From the NCBI GenBank assembly GCA_017527945.1, contig JAFXPL010000181.1:1-56705 (forward strand): DNA of 56,705 nt, written 5' to 3'. Below the pieces are notes generated by a model that saw only the letters and a program-made list of their open reading frames with translations, did no database searches and was not told the DNA's origin. Shown here piece after piece: positions 39,301 to 47,036 of the stretch (the stretch's first letter is position 1; each line of letters begins with the position of its first letter). The DNA comes from Bacteroidales bacterium. Its GTDB lineage: Bacteria > Bacteroidota > Bacteroidia > Bacteroidales > WCHB1-69. The position numbers and the translations under genes were made by a program.

Positions 39301-39722
39301 CCGTTCTCAGAAGTCAGCGACCACTCCTTGCTGTTGAGATTTCCGTTTCGATTGATGGAAAATGCCGTCTTGGCGGTATATGCAACGCTATCATTACCAA
39401 CAAATTGGAGACTACACCAGCCCTCTTTCGTGCCCCGTTTCAGATATTGCCGCAGGTCGTTGATGGCTATGCCCTTCGACTTGTCGCTGAATTGGAACTC
39501 CGGGTCGGCATATTGGTTCTCCTTCTTTTCGGCGATGCTCTGCAGGCGAGGGGTCTTGCAAAAAAGCGTCATGCAGATGGCATCAAGGATGGTGCTCTTG
39601 CCCGCTCCTGAGGGACCCCAAATCATGAAAATATGCTGGCCTTCCGGCATCAGACGTTCAAAATCGATGGCCGCATCCGCGATGGAATTGATATTATGGA
39701 TTTCTAATTTCTTGAATTTCAT
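36336..39722 (-). CDS. sbcC: SbcC-type AAA nuclease-complex ATPase
   Basis: SbcC with SbcD forms a double-strand-break and hairpin nuclease. The 1128-residue product has Walker A GPSGAGKST at residues 36-44. Long coiled-coil arms flank a zinc hook with Cys551 and Cys554 (CPVCGQK). The ABC signature is SGGESF near 1033 and Walker B is FLFIDEG near 1060. The N-terminus (LEIHNINSIADAAIDFERL) is typical. No sbcD gene lies next to it, although the two are usually adjacent. SbcC is assumed to be the right name because of the zinc hook and signature, but an unrelated SMC-like ATPase cannot be excluded. Confidence 0.87.
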   Translation of the reverse strand: MKFKKLEIHNINSIADAAIDFERLMPEGQHIFMIWGPSGAGKSTILDAICMTLFCKTPRLQSIAEKKENQYADPEFQFSDKSKGIAINDLRQYLKRGTKEGWCSLQFVGNDSVAYTAKTAFSINRNGNLNSKEWSLTSENGVWTKDRDIESQIVAVTGLNYDQFCRTTMLAQGEFTKFMKSDQNAKAEILEKLTDTSIFSEIGKRIYEKFKEQEKSYEQIERENENVARLSAEQIADYQLDISKTVAEANLIEEELKELNAKSSWIKQLFQYQEDVAKSEKNWKAAEETLRSDKNRQLQQNILQWEQTENERKSYLERQELLRSRQSLRNDEAVYQRQYLEVTAGVLDVREKLVKVAADMEKIDDALRKQSYKEETFLQAPVLVEKLRQLARSREEQGRKSVRIAQNNAKVVEIEKNIELSKSKIDKFTGEITQNQQVLDELNEQAKQYDFQKLVEEQTLQKDRARDLENVKNSVQQLKRQQEEINLMKQSVSELQQKQQFLSEQLSQKQALYAQAQEAQETAQKCYEASAQSVNQFAKQMRAMLQTGDTCPVCGQKVERLLTNEAVERSVALLKSQLDASKRAVNDAKKAVDETVTAQTAAEAMLAVQQTELQNKNLVKKNALAALTEICSRLQIEVSETILEQIDKQNVEVEKALQETSRRIQLAQEISKKSKAASATLEELKKQVEKLTLSQHNDEVQHTNLKTENGALQQQMAEFAEISQSLESELSGFLNAVYPGWEKDIAKTVQTLTKEAKSYAGLQKSRSDQQDLQMQMQREVDQIGLYERKVKGLFEWTAAEKGAKCDGLAGKWMDLAEKCAVLSQKSADLAVRMSQEDSVLSDFYTRQSEISEVLLSQLAATTAEEIARLRGQLQNVQEQERTAHGKLQQAQETMRKHLETRPAMEDGEQLDEIERQIKEKGAIKTEKMQRVGQIRLILQQDADNKQRYADTLAKLDALRQQVRQWERLNNVFGDSTGRTFRRIAQSFILQKLLDNTNYFLSMLSDRYELTGAGRELMILVKDKYLGDAPRPVEMVSGGESFLISIALALGLSNLAMQGITSDFLFIDEGISQLDGTLCDSVVNTLQQLHHIVHCNIGIISHLDVLADKIPTKIIVQPVSHGTSAITFS

Positions 39723-39804
39723 AGCATTATCAACAGTTAATCGGTTCTCCGCAAAATAAAATGCGCATCTTCAATCGTGAAGACCCGCTTGGAATTTTCA
39801 ACGG

Positions 39805-39812
39805 CAAAAATA
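39805..39812 (-). promoter_or_regulatory. -7 element (TATTTTTG) for sbcC
   Basis: Minus-strand TATTTTTG about 83 bases upstream of ATG 39722; it faces away from the plus-strand promoter at 39843. Confidence 0.45.
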
Positions 39813-39842
39813 CAAAAAATGGGCGGCAATCCAATAAAATCG

Positions 39843-39850
39843 TATTTTTG
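39843..39850 (+). promoter_or_regulatory. -7 element (TATTTTTG) for the small lipoprotein
   Basis: TATTTTTG lies 26 bases before ATG 39876. Confidence 0.55.
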
Positions 39851-39875
39851 CCGTTTGATTCAAAAATTCGGAAAA

Positions 39876-40016
39876 ATGAAAAAGATTATTGTTTTAGGAA
39901 TTCTGTTTTTAGGCTCCGTACTGGTTTTCTCAGCGTGCGACACCCAGCACCGCTGCGCCGCCTACGGCCACTATGCGTACAACATGCCGGCCGAGAACCC
40001 CGACAACGCGAACTAA
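39876..40016 (+). CDS. Small Cys-anchored lipoprotein
   Basis: A 46-residue product: signal peptide with lipobox VFSAC, then CDTQHRCAAYGHYAYNMPAE and a polar end. The mature peptide would be only about 27 residues, with a second Cys. The start is set by the promoter just upstream; the longer frame from 39777 lacks a signal at its N-terminus. It precedes a secreted beta-rich protein by 13 bases, so they probably share a transcript. Function unknown. Confidence 0.72.
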   Translation: MKKIIVLGILFLGSVLVFSACDTQHRCAAYGHYAYNMPAENPDNAN

Positions 40017-40029
40017 GCATCCGCTTCCC

Positions 40030-40800
40030 ATGCGGAAGACAGACATGAGAGAACGCCCCGAAAGGAAAGCGCTGCTGACCCTGCTGTTGGCAGCGGCTTC
40101 TTTGTTGTCGTTTGCCCAGAACGTCGGGGAGTACTACCACGACGTGACCGACAAGGAGTGGAACTTCCAGATTTTCGCGCACACCGCCGGCCTCGGCGTC
40201 GGGTTCCAGCACGGCCGCACCCCCGACCTCTACAACAAGCACTTTTGGGAGATGCAGTTCATGACCAACCGGCACCCCAAGTCCATCCGCTCCATCAATG
40301 CCTTCTACGAGAACGTGCGCCCGGTCCGCTACGGGCAGCTCTACTACCTGTTCTTCGTGCAGGGCGGCTACGGCTACCAGCGCACCCTGCACCTGAAGCC
40401 CTATTGGGGCGGCGTGCAGATCCGCTACACCCTGTCGGCGGGCCCCGCCCTCGGCATCGGCATCCCCAATTACGTGGAGGTGCTCAACTACAACACCGGA
40501 TTCTCCGAAATCGTGCGCTACGACCCCGAGAAGCACAACCTCAACAACATCCTCGGCGGCGCCCGCATGTTCACCGGCATTATGAAAACCATCGCCCGGC
40601 CAGGTTTCTACGCCAAGACCGGTCTCACCTTCGACTTCGCCAAGAGCGACTACAAACTCCGCGCCCTTGAGGTCGGCGTGCAGGTCCAGATGGTCTTCCC
40701 CTTCATCCAACAGATGGCCTTCAACCCCGCCAGGAAATTCTACCTCACCGGCTACCTCTCCTTCAACTTCGGCAAAAAAATCGGAAGGCAACGCAGATAG
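40030..40800 (+). CDS. Secreted beta-rich, probably outer-membrane, protein
   Basis: The 256-residue product has a signal peptide (ALLTLLLAAASLLSFAQ) and many amphipathic strands (YYLFFVQGGYGYQRTLHLKP, AGPALGIGIPNYVEV, FYLTGYLSFNFGKK). The closing aromatic strand is typical of an outer-membrane barrel. ATG 40045 is an alternative start. No characterised family was recognised. It lies between the small lipoprotein and the CtpA gene, so it may belong to an envelope gene set. Confidence 0.75.
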   Translation: MRKTDMRERPERKALLTLLLAAASLLSFAQNVGEYYHDVTDKEWNFQIFAHTAGLGVGFQHGRTPDLYNKHFWEMQFMTNRHPKSIRSINAFYENVRPVRYGQLYYLFFVQGGYGYQRTLHLKPYWGGVQIRYTLSAGPALGIGIPNYVEVLNYNTGFSEIVRYDPEKHNLNNILGGARMFTGIMKTIARPGFYAKTGLTFDFAKSDYKLRALEVGVQVQMVFPFIQQMAFNPARKFYLTGYLSFNFGKKIGRQRR

Positions 40801-40905
40801 TGACTATAACTTAGACTAGTGACTATAACTTAAACTTACTAAACTTACTAAACTTACTAAACTCACTAAACTCACTAAACTTATCTAATCCCACTAAACT
40901 TACTA
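40801..40905. repeat. Tandem repeat of TAAACTTACTAAACTT units
   Basis: Two GTGACTATAACTT-type words followed by about seven copies of AAACTTACT/AAACTCACT. The spacer upstream of ctpA is wholly repeat. It links the GACTATAACT family (22786) and the TAAAC family (27341). Confidence 0.9.
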
Positions 40906-40913
40906 AAATAAAT

Positions 40914-42557
40914 ATGAGAAAAAACATAATAACCGCCATTTTCATTGCAATTACCGGGATTTTCACCCGCGTGTCCGCGCAAAACGACTTTGAAATCGTC
41001 AAGAACGTGGACATTTTCATCAGCGTGCTCAACGAGCTGAACAACAAATACGCCGACGAGATTTCCCCCGGCGAACTCACCCAGACGGCCATCCGGGCCA
41101 TGCTCAAGAGCCTCGACCCCTACACCGTCTATTACAACGAAGGGGAGATTGAGACCTACCGCATGATGAACGCCGGCGAGTCGGGCGACGTGGACGTCAC
41201 CCTGAAGATGATTGACAAGAAGCCCGTCATCGCTGACATGCTCGGCGAAGGCCCCTCGGCGAAGGCCGGCCTGCGCGTGGGCGACCGTATCCTCAAAATC
41301 AATGGGCAGTCGTCGGAGAACCGCGACATCGAGGCCCTCATCCTTGCCATGCGCGGGCAGCCTGGCAGCACCTATTCGGTGGACGTATTCCGCCCATCCG
41401 ACAGCAAAAGCCTGAGTTTCAAGGTCAAACGCGAAAAGGTGAAACAGCCCAACATCCCCTACTCCGGCATCCTCGGCGACAAAGTGGGCTACATCAAGCT
41501 CAACCAGTTCCTCGAAAACGCCGGCAAGGAGGTCTATGACGCCTTCACCAAACTCAAGGACGAAGGCATGGAATACCTCATCATCGACCTGCGCGACAAC
41601 GGCGGCGGCCTGCTCGGAGAGGCCGTCAACATCATCGACATCTTCGTGGGCAAGGACATCGCCGTGGTGGAAACGAAGGGCAAAATCGCCGAGATGAACA
41701 ACATCTACAAGACCCGCAACGAAGCCGCCGACGCCAACATCCCCATCGTGGTGCTGGTGAACGAACACAGCGCCTCCGCCTCCGAAATCGTCTCCGGCAC
41801 CCTGCAAGACCTCGACCGCGCCGTCATCGTCGGACAGAAGTCCTTCGGCAAGGGACTGGTCCAAAAGGTCTATTCCATGGACTACAACACCAGCATGAAG
41901 GTCACCGTGTCGAAATACTACATTCCCAGCGGCCGCTGCGTGCAAAACATCGAATACTTCGACCGCGACACCACCAAGGGCGGCTACAAGATCCCCGACT
42001 CCTTGGCCGTGGCATACAAGACCAAGAATGGCCGCACCGTCTATGACAAGGGTGGTGTGGAGCCCGACGTGGCCGTACCCGAGGAACGGGTCCCCGACAT
42101 CCTCTCCGCCCTCATCGAGGAGCAGGCCGTCTTCGAGTTCGCCAACGACTACCGCGCCAAGCACGAGAGCATCGCCGAAGCCGAGAAATTCGTGGTCGAT
42201 GACGCCATCTACAACGAGTTCCTGCAGTTCCTTAAAGCCAAGAAATACACCTGCACCACTTCCATAGAGGAGAAGTTGGAGGAGCTGAAGACAGCCGCCG
42301 AAGACGACCACGCCTTCGCCAGCATCCAGGCCGCCTACAATCAGCTGAAAAGCCAAGTGGAGAGCCTCAAGACACAGGATCTGACCACCCACAAGGCCGA
42401 AATCGAGCGCGCCCTGACCCAGGAAATCGTGTCGCGCTACTACTACAGCACCGGCAAGCTCATCAACAGCCTGCACCACGACAATTACATCGAAACGGCC
42501 AAGAGCGTGCTGCTTGACTCCGCCCGCTACCAATCCATCCTCTCGCCGAAAAAGTAG
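40914..42557 (+). CDS. ctpA: S41 C-terminal processing peptidase
   Basis: The 547-residue product has a signal peptide, an N-terminal helical region (SPGELTQTAIRAMLKSLDPYT), a PDZ domain at about 85-170 with GPSAKAGLRVGDRILKING, and the S41 core with YIKLNQF and DLRDNGGG. The catalytic dyad is Ser288 in EHSASASE and Lys313 in SFGKGLVQ, 25 residues apart as in Prc/CtpA. It acts in the periplasm on C-terminal tails. Its C-terminal ~120 residues form a helical extension. It is followed after 3 bases by an O-antigen ligase-like gene. The gene name is assigned by family; other carboxy-terminal proteases of this family exist. Confidence 0.93.
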   Translation: MRKNIITAIFIAITGIFTRVSAQNDFEIVKNVDIFISVLNELNNKYADEISPGELTQTAIRAMLKSLDPYTVYYNEGEIETYRMMNAGESGDVDVTLKMIDKKPVIADMLGEGPSAKAGLRVGDRILKINGQSSENRDIEALILAMRGQPGSTYSVDVFRPSDSKSLSFKVKREKVKQPNIPYSGILGDKVGYIKLNQFLENAGKEVYDAFTKLKDEGMEYLIIDLRDNGGGLLGEAVNIIDIFVGKDIAVVETKGKIAEMNNIYKTRNEAADANIPIVVLVNEHSASASEIVSGTLQDLDRAVIVGQKSFGKGLVQKVYSMDYNTSMKVTVSKYYIPSGRCVQNIEYFDRDTTKGGYKIPDSLAVAYKTKNGRTVYDKGGVEPDVAVPEERVPDILSALIEEQAVFEFANDYRAKHESIAEAEKFVVDDAIYNEFLQFLKAKKYTCTTSIEEKLEELKTAAEDDHAFASIQAAYNQLKSQVESLKTQDLTTHKAEIERALTQEIVSRYYYSTGKLINSLHHDNYIETAKSVLLDSARYQSILSPKK

Positions 42558-42560
42558 GAG

Positions 42561-44102
42561 ATGCGCCGCGCGGATTTCCACCACCTGTTCTACCTGCTCG
42601 GCACCGTCACGCTGGCCGCAGCCATGCCTTTGTCGCACTTTGTCATGGGGCTGGCTACCTTTCTCCTGCTGCTCAACTGGATCGCCGAATGGAACTGGCC
42701 AGAAAAATGGAAGCGCACCTGCGAAAACCGACAGGGACTCTGGTTCTCAGCTTTTTACATCATTTACGCCATCGGGCTCATCCACGTCACCGACTGGGCT
42801 GCAGCAGGCAAGGAGATGCTCGCCATGCTTCCCTTTCTCCTCTCCCCTATCATCGTCATATCCTCCAAGCCATTCAGCCAAAAAGAGTTGCAAGTTATCT
42901 TCAGCGCATTCATCCTCGCCACCCTTTTCGGCTGCTGCTGGAACTTCGGCTACGCACAAACCCATCCGATAGACGACCTCCGCCAGATGTCGCGCTTCAT
43001 CGACCATATCCGCTTCAGCCTCTGCGTGGTCATGTCCGTGGTCTTCTGCCTGCACTATGCCTTCCACCATCAGGAAAGAACTGGATGGCTGAAGTACATC
43101 TATCTGATTATCACCATATTATTAATCCCCTATTTGCTTTATGCACAAACACTTTCTGGCATTATCATCTTGATGGTACTTGCGCTCTGCTACCTTGTCC
43201 ATCTCATCCTCATCCAGAAAAGTGGCAGGTTCAAATGGGCTTTGGGCGGTGTCACGCTGATATTGCTGACTTCAAGCATAGTATATGTATTCTATGTCAC
43301 ATACGATTATGGCCACGTGAAAGACACCGCGCCCGACACGACCGCGCTGACCGCCTCGGGGAATCCTTACACGTTTGACGAGAATTCCATCGTGGAGAAC
43401 GGCTACCATATCGGCTACTACGTCTGTGAAGAGGAGCTTCCAGGCGCCTGGGCTCGACGCTCCGGCACAGCCTACGACGAACTGACGGCCGCCACCTTGG
43501 TGCGTTACCTCAACTCGCTCGGAATGCGCAAGGACTCGGCCGCCGTGATGGCCCTCAGCGACGAGGACATCCGCAACATCGAGCGGCGGCAGGCCAACGT
43601 CTATTACACGCACAACACCAGTCTGCGCCGCACGCTGTACGAAACTTACTTCGGATTTTCGCTCTACCGGCACTACGGCATCATCAACGAGTCGTCGCTG
43701 TTGGAGCGCGTGGAACTTTGGAGGGCAACATGGAGCCTCATCCGCGAAAATTGGCTGTTCGGCGTCGGTGTCGGGCAGGAGCGGGCGGCCTTGGACCGGC
43801 AGTTAGCGCTCAAGCACTCCCCCATCGCCGACAAAAAACACGGTCGCGGCAGCCACAACCAGTTCCTTACCTACTGGCTCGCCGCCGGCATCATCCCCGT
43901 GGTCTATTTCGTCTTCCTGTTAACCTATCCCTTCTTCGGAATGCGCAACCGGGTGACTTTCGTCTATTTCGCCCTCATCGCACTGCTATTTCTCTCCATG
44001 CTGGTGGAGGACACGCTCAACGCGCAGACCGGCCGCATGCTGTTCACCATCTTCGTGCCGCTGTTGCTGTTCCGCAGCCCGGAAGAGACACCTGGCGCGT
44101 AG
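42561..44102 (+). CDS. O-antigen ligase-family protein (WaaL-like)
   Basis: The 513-residue protein has about 10-12 membrane helices. A long extramembrane region at about 255-400 carries RGSHNQFLTYWLAAGI near its end, the conserved His of the Wzy_C/O-antigen ligase family. It would transfer O-antigen from undecaprenyl pyrophosphate to lipid A-core or to other acceptors in the periplasm. The extracytoplasmic region is acidic, Tyr-rich and unusually long. A flippase at 22.9 kb could serve the same pathway. Specific acceptor unknown. It lies just after ctpA, probably co-transcribed. Confidence 0.84.
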   Translation: MRRADFHHLFYLLGTVTLAAAMPLSHFVMGLATFLLLLNWIAEWNWPEKWKRTCENRQGLWFSAFYIIYAIGLIHVTDWAAAGKEMLAMLPFLLSPIIVISSKPFSQKELQVIFSAFILATLFGCCWNFGYAQTHPIDDLRQMSRFIDHIRFSLCVVMSVVFCLHYAFHHQERTGWLKYIYLIITILLIPYLLYAQTLSGIIILMVLALCYLVHLILIQKSGRFKWALGGVTLILLTSSIVYVFYVTYDYGHVKDTAPDTTALTASGNPYTFDENSIVENGYHIGYYVCEEELPGAWARRSGTAYDELTAATLVRYLNSLGMRKDSAAVMALSDEDIRNIERRQANVYYTHNTSLRRTLYETYFGFSLYRHYGIINESSLLERVELWRATWSLIRENWLFGVGVGQERAALDRQLALKHSPIADKKHGRGSHNQFLTYWLAAGIIPVVYFVFLLTYPFFGMRNRVTFVYFALIALLFLSMLVEDTLNAQTGRMLFTIFVPLLLFRSPEETPGA

Positions 44103-44116
44103 GAAAAAAGGCAGGA

Positions 44117-44797
44117 CTACAACTGCCAATTGATGGGCGTTTTCCCCATCGAAACCAAGATTTCGTTCGTTTTTGAAAAATGGCGGCAGCCGAAGAAGCC
44201 GCGCGAGGCAGACAGCGGCGACGGATGCGGCGCCGTAAGGACGTAATGTTTGGAGGTATCGATAAGTCGCTGTTTCTCAATAGCATAGTTTCCCCATAGC
44301 AGAAAAACAAGCCCTTCGCGCCGCTCGGAGAGCCGCTGGATGGCGCAGTCGGTGAAAGTTTCCCAGCCGTGCCGCTGGTGCGACCCCGCCTGATGCGCCC
44401 GCACCGTGAGCGTCGCGTTGAGCAGCAGCACCCCCTGGTTAGCCCAGGCCTGCAGATTGCCGCTTCTCGGCGGCACAAAGCCCACGTCCGTCGTCAACTC
44501 CCTGAAGATGTTCTGCAACGATTTCGGAATGGGCACCCCATCCTGCACCGAGAAACAGAGTCCGTGGGCCTGTCCCTCGCCATGGTACGGGTCCTGGCCG
44601 ATGATGACCACCTTCACCTTGTCGAAAGGCGTCGAGTCGAAAGCGTTGAAAATCTTCGGTCCGGGCGGGAACACCACATAGTGCCGCTTCTCTTCTTGCA
44701 AAAAGGCCTTCAGTTCGGCAAAATAAGGCGCTTGGAACTGGTCCCACAGGACTGTTTTCCAGGATGGTTCGATGTTGGGGTTTATCGTTGACTGCAT
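44117..44797 (-). CDS. ung: Uracil-DNA glycosylase, family 1
   Basis: The 226-residue enzyme removes uracil from DNA. Catalytic motif GQDPYHG contains Asp69. The second motif HPSPLSA carries the His near residue 193, and LLLNATLTV lies between them. ATG 44797 matches the usual N-terminus. The longer in-frame start at 44848 only adds residues encoded by a TTGGCTTT tandem repeat, so it was rejected. Confidence 0.97.
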   Translation of the reverse strand: MQSTINPNIEPSWKTVLWDQFQAPYFAELKAFLQEEKRHYVVFPPGPKIFNAFDSTPFDKVKVVIIGQDPYHGEGQAHGLCFSVQDGVPIPKSLQNIFRELTTDVGFVPPRSGNLQAWANQGVLLLNATLTVRAHQAGSHQRHGWETFTDCAIQRLSERREGLVFLLWGNYAIEKQRLIDTSKHYVLTAPHPSPLSASRGFFGCRHFSKTNEILVSMGKTPINWQL

Positions 44798-44799
44798 GA

Positions 44800-44842
44800 T
44801 TGTTGGTTTTTGGCTTTTGGCTTTTAGCTTTTGGCTTTTTAT
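44800..44842. repeat. Tandem repeat of TTTTGGCTTTTAGC units upstream of ung
   Basis: Four to five copies of TTTTGGC/TTTTAGC immediately upstream of the ung start. Read on the minus strand, the frame continues through it and creates a spurious 17-residue extension. Confidence 0.8.
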
Positions 44843-44884
44843 TGACAATACGAATGTTTTGGTATAGCTATATTAGAAATTTTG

Positions 44885-44900
44885 TATTTTTGCAAAAATA
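44885..44900. promoter_or_regulatory. Back-to-back -7 elements forming a perfect palindrome
   Basis: TATTTTTGCAAAAATA is exactly self-complementary. Its left half is a -7 element for the plus-strand gene at 44943; its right half read on the minus strand is the same element for ung. Polymerase bound to one side would overlap the other. Confidence 0.6.
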
Positions 44901-44942
44901 TTAATTTTTACATTGTGTGAATTTAACTATTAATTCTTAAAA

Positions 44943-45317
44943 ATGAGAAACTTCAGAAATTACAGGATTTGGAATGAATCGGTATCATTGATCACTGAAA
45001 TTTACAAAATCTCTCTCGATTTTCCTTCGTACGAACGGTATAGTTTAAGTAATCAATTGAGAAGAGCTTCGGTATCTATTGCGTCAAACATTGCAGAAGG
45101 ATCATCACGGGAGTCTGAAAAGGATTTCATTCGTTTCTTAAGCATCAGTCTCGGATCAGCCTTTGAAGTCGAAACACAATTACAGATAGCTTTTAATTTG
45201 GAATACATAAGTCACCAAACCCTCGAAACATTATTAAAAAAATTACATCTCATCGAAAGACAAATCAACGAATTCATCAGCGTAATCAAACGCCAACAGC
45301 TAACAGCCAACAGCTAA
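44943..45317 (+). CDS. Four-helix-bundle protein (23S rRNA intervening-sequence family)
   Basis: The 124-residue product has the family signature RNYRIWNESVSLITEIYKIS and LRRASVSIASNIAEGSSRES, then a helical rest. Members are pentameric four-helix bundles often encoded inside 23S rRNA intervening sequences, but also found free-standing, as here. Function is unproven; RNA or nucleic-acid binding is suggested by the basic surface. The last eight residues (RQQLTANS) come from the start of a tandem repeat, so the natural C-terminus may differ. Confidence 0.9.
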   Translation: MRNFRNYRIWNESVSLITEIYKISLDFPSYERYSLSNQLRRASVSIASNIAEGSSRESEKDFIRFLSISLGSAFEVETQLQIAFNLEYISHQTLETLLKKLHLIERQINEFISVIKRQQLTANS

Positions 45318-45368
45318 CAGCTAACAGCTAACAGCTAACAGCCAACAGCCAACAGCCAACAGCCAACC
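45291..45368. repeat. Tandem repeat of AACAGCTAACAGCC units
   Basis: About nine copies of AACAGCTAACAGC/AACAGCCAACAGC between the four-helix-bundle gene and purH. It reaches into the last codons of the former. It is the complement-related unit of the array at 24385-24502. Confidence 0.93.
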
Positions 45369-45369
45369 G

Positions 45370-46905
45370 TCAGTGCCTAAAATGCCGCACCCCGGTGAAC
45401 ACCATCGCGATGCCGGCTTCGTTGCAGGCTTTGACGGAATCCTCGTCGCGGACGCTGCCTCCGGGTTGGATAATGGCGGTGACACCATACTCCTTGGCCA
45501 TTTTCACCACATCGTCGAAGGGGAAGAAGGCATCGCTGGCGAGACAGAGGTTGCCCGTCAGTCCCTTCTCCTTAGCCTCTTCGAGAGCGATATGGGCGGC
45601 GCCCACACGGTTCATTTGTCCGGCGCCGACACCGGCAATGCGGCCGTCGCAGGCCACCGTGATGGCGTTGGAGCGCACATGCTTGCAGATGGTCATCGCG
45701 AGTTTCAGGTTCTCCATCTCTTCTGCCGTCGGGGCCTTCTCGGTCACCACATTCAACGCATAGTCCTCGAAGCGCTTGCGGTCGATGGACTGGCACAGCA
45801 TACCGCCCGCCACACTCACGAACATGCGTTCGTCGGCGTTGGTTTTGTCGGTGCTGAAGGTCATCAAGCGGATGTTCTTCTTGGTGGCGAGGTGGTCGAA
45901 AGCCTCCTGTGTGAACGAAGGGGCGAGAATGATTTCCAGGAAGACGGGCTTCATCGCCTCGGCGGTGGGCAGGTCGATTTCGCGATTGGAGGCCACGATG
46001 CCACCGAAGATGGAGACGCTGTCGGCCTCGTATGCACGGGTCCAAGCCTCCAAAGCGGTTTCGCCGATGCCCACGCCGCACGGATTCTTGTGCTTCACCG
46101 CCACCATCGTCGGACGGTCAAACTCGCGCAAAATCTGCAATGCCGCGTCTGCATCCTGTATATTATTGTAAGACAGCTCTTTACCATGAAGCTGCTCCGC
46201 CCATGCCATCGAATAGCCTTGCTTTTTGCCTGCATAGAAGGCGGCCTCTTGGTGCGGGTTCTCCCCATAGCGCAACGACTGCTTCTTAGAGAACGTAAGA
46301 GTCAGATTTTCAGGCTCTTTCTCTCCCACTTTGTCGGTAAGGTAAGTTGCGATGTAGGTGTCGTAGGCGGCAGTGTGGCGGAACACCTTGGCGGCCAGGC
46401 GGCGGCGAGTCTCCAATGTAGTGTCGCCGTGGGTGCGCAACTCCTCCAACACCGTCCCGTAATCGGCGTTATCGACCACCACGGTCACAAAAGCGTGGTT
46501 TTTGGCCGCACTGCGAAGCATGGAAGGCCCGCCGATGTCGATGTTCTCGATGGCATCCTCGAATGTGGTTCCCTCCTTCTCGATAGTCTGTTTAAAGGGG
46601 TAGAGGTTTACCACCACCATGTCAATCGGGGCAATACCGTTCACCTCCATCTCCTTGACATGTTCAGGGTTGGTGCGTACTGACAGCAGTCCGCCGTGCA
46701 CCTTGGGATGCAGGGTTTTCACGCGGCCGTCCATGATTTCGGGGAAGCCGGTCACATCGCTGATCCCGATGGTAGGAACACCGGCTGCATCCAAGGCCTT
46801 GCGGGTGCCGCCCGTGGAGATGATCTCGTAACCTAACTTCACAAGTTCCTGAGCAAAAGGCACTACGCCTTCCTTATTGCTTACACTGATAATCGCTCTT
46901 TTCAT
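45370..46905 (-). CDS. purH: Bifunctional AICAR formyltransferase/IMP cyclohydrolase
   Basis: PurH carries out the last two steps of IMP synthesis. The 511-residue product has the MGS-like cyclohydrolase domain (1-200) with ISTGGTRKALDAAGVPT, ITGFPEIMDGRVKTLHPKVHGG (in parts) and VNLYPF. The formyltransferase domain follows (200-511) with KHKNPCGVG and the C-terminal QPGGSVRDEDSVKACNEAGI and MVFTGVRHFRH. The Lys-Asn-Pro-Cys-Gly active loop is intact. A well-placed promoter precedes it. Confidence 0.98.
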   Translation of the reverse strand: MKRAIISVSNKEGVVPFAQELVKLGYEIISTGGTRKALDAAGVPTIGISDVTGFPEIMDGRVKTLHPKVHGGLLSVRTNPEHVKEMEVNGIAPIDMVVVNLYPFKQTIEKEGTTFEDAIENIDIGGPSMLRSAAKNHAFVTVVVDNADYGTVLEELRTHGDTTLETRRRLAAKVFRHTAAYDTYIATYLTDKVGEKEPENLTLTFSKKQSLRYGENPHQEAAFYAGKKQGYSMAWAEQLHGKELSYNNIQDADAALQILREFDRPTMVAVKHKNPCGVGIGETALEAWTRAYEADSVSIFGGIVASNREIDLPTAEAMKPVFLEIILAPSFTQEAFDHLATKKNIRLMTFSTDKTNADERMFVSVAGGMLCQSIDRKRFEDYALNVVTEKAPTAEEMENLKLAMTICKHVRSNAITVACDGRIAGVGAGQMNRVGAAHIALEEAKEKGLTGNLCLASDAFFPFDDVVKMAKEYGVTAIIQPGGSVRDEDSVKACNEAGIAMVFTGVRHFRH

Positions 46906-46930
46906 AATTTGGAATTACATTTTTAAGGCG

Positions 46931-46938
46931 CAAAGATA
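46931..46938 (-). promoter_or_regulatory. -7 element (TATCTTTG) for purH
   Basis: Minus-strand TATCTTTG plus C, 26 bases upstream of ATG 46905. It lies in the recO-purH intergenic region, so purH is transcribed independently of the recO cluster. Confidence 0.6.
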
Positions 46939-47036
46939 GCAAATATCTGCCAACGCACCATGACGGAAATCAAAAAAAAAGAAAAAGCCAATGTCATGAA
47001 ATATATGCGGAAAACAGGTTTCCTTAGCAGAAGCTG

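Noticed and set aside
40881..42638. 585-residue minus-strand ORF opposite ctpA
   Set aside because: Antisense shadow; the plus-strand frame is a complete S41 protease.
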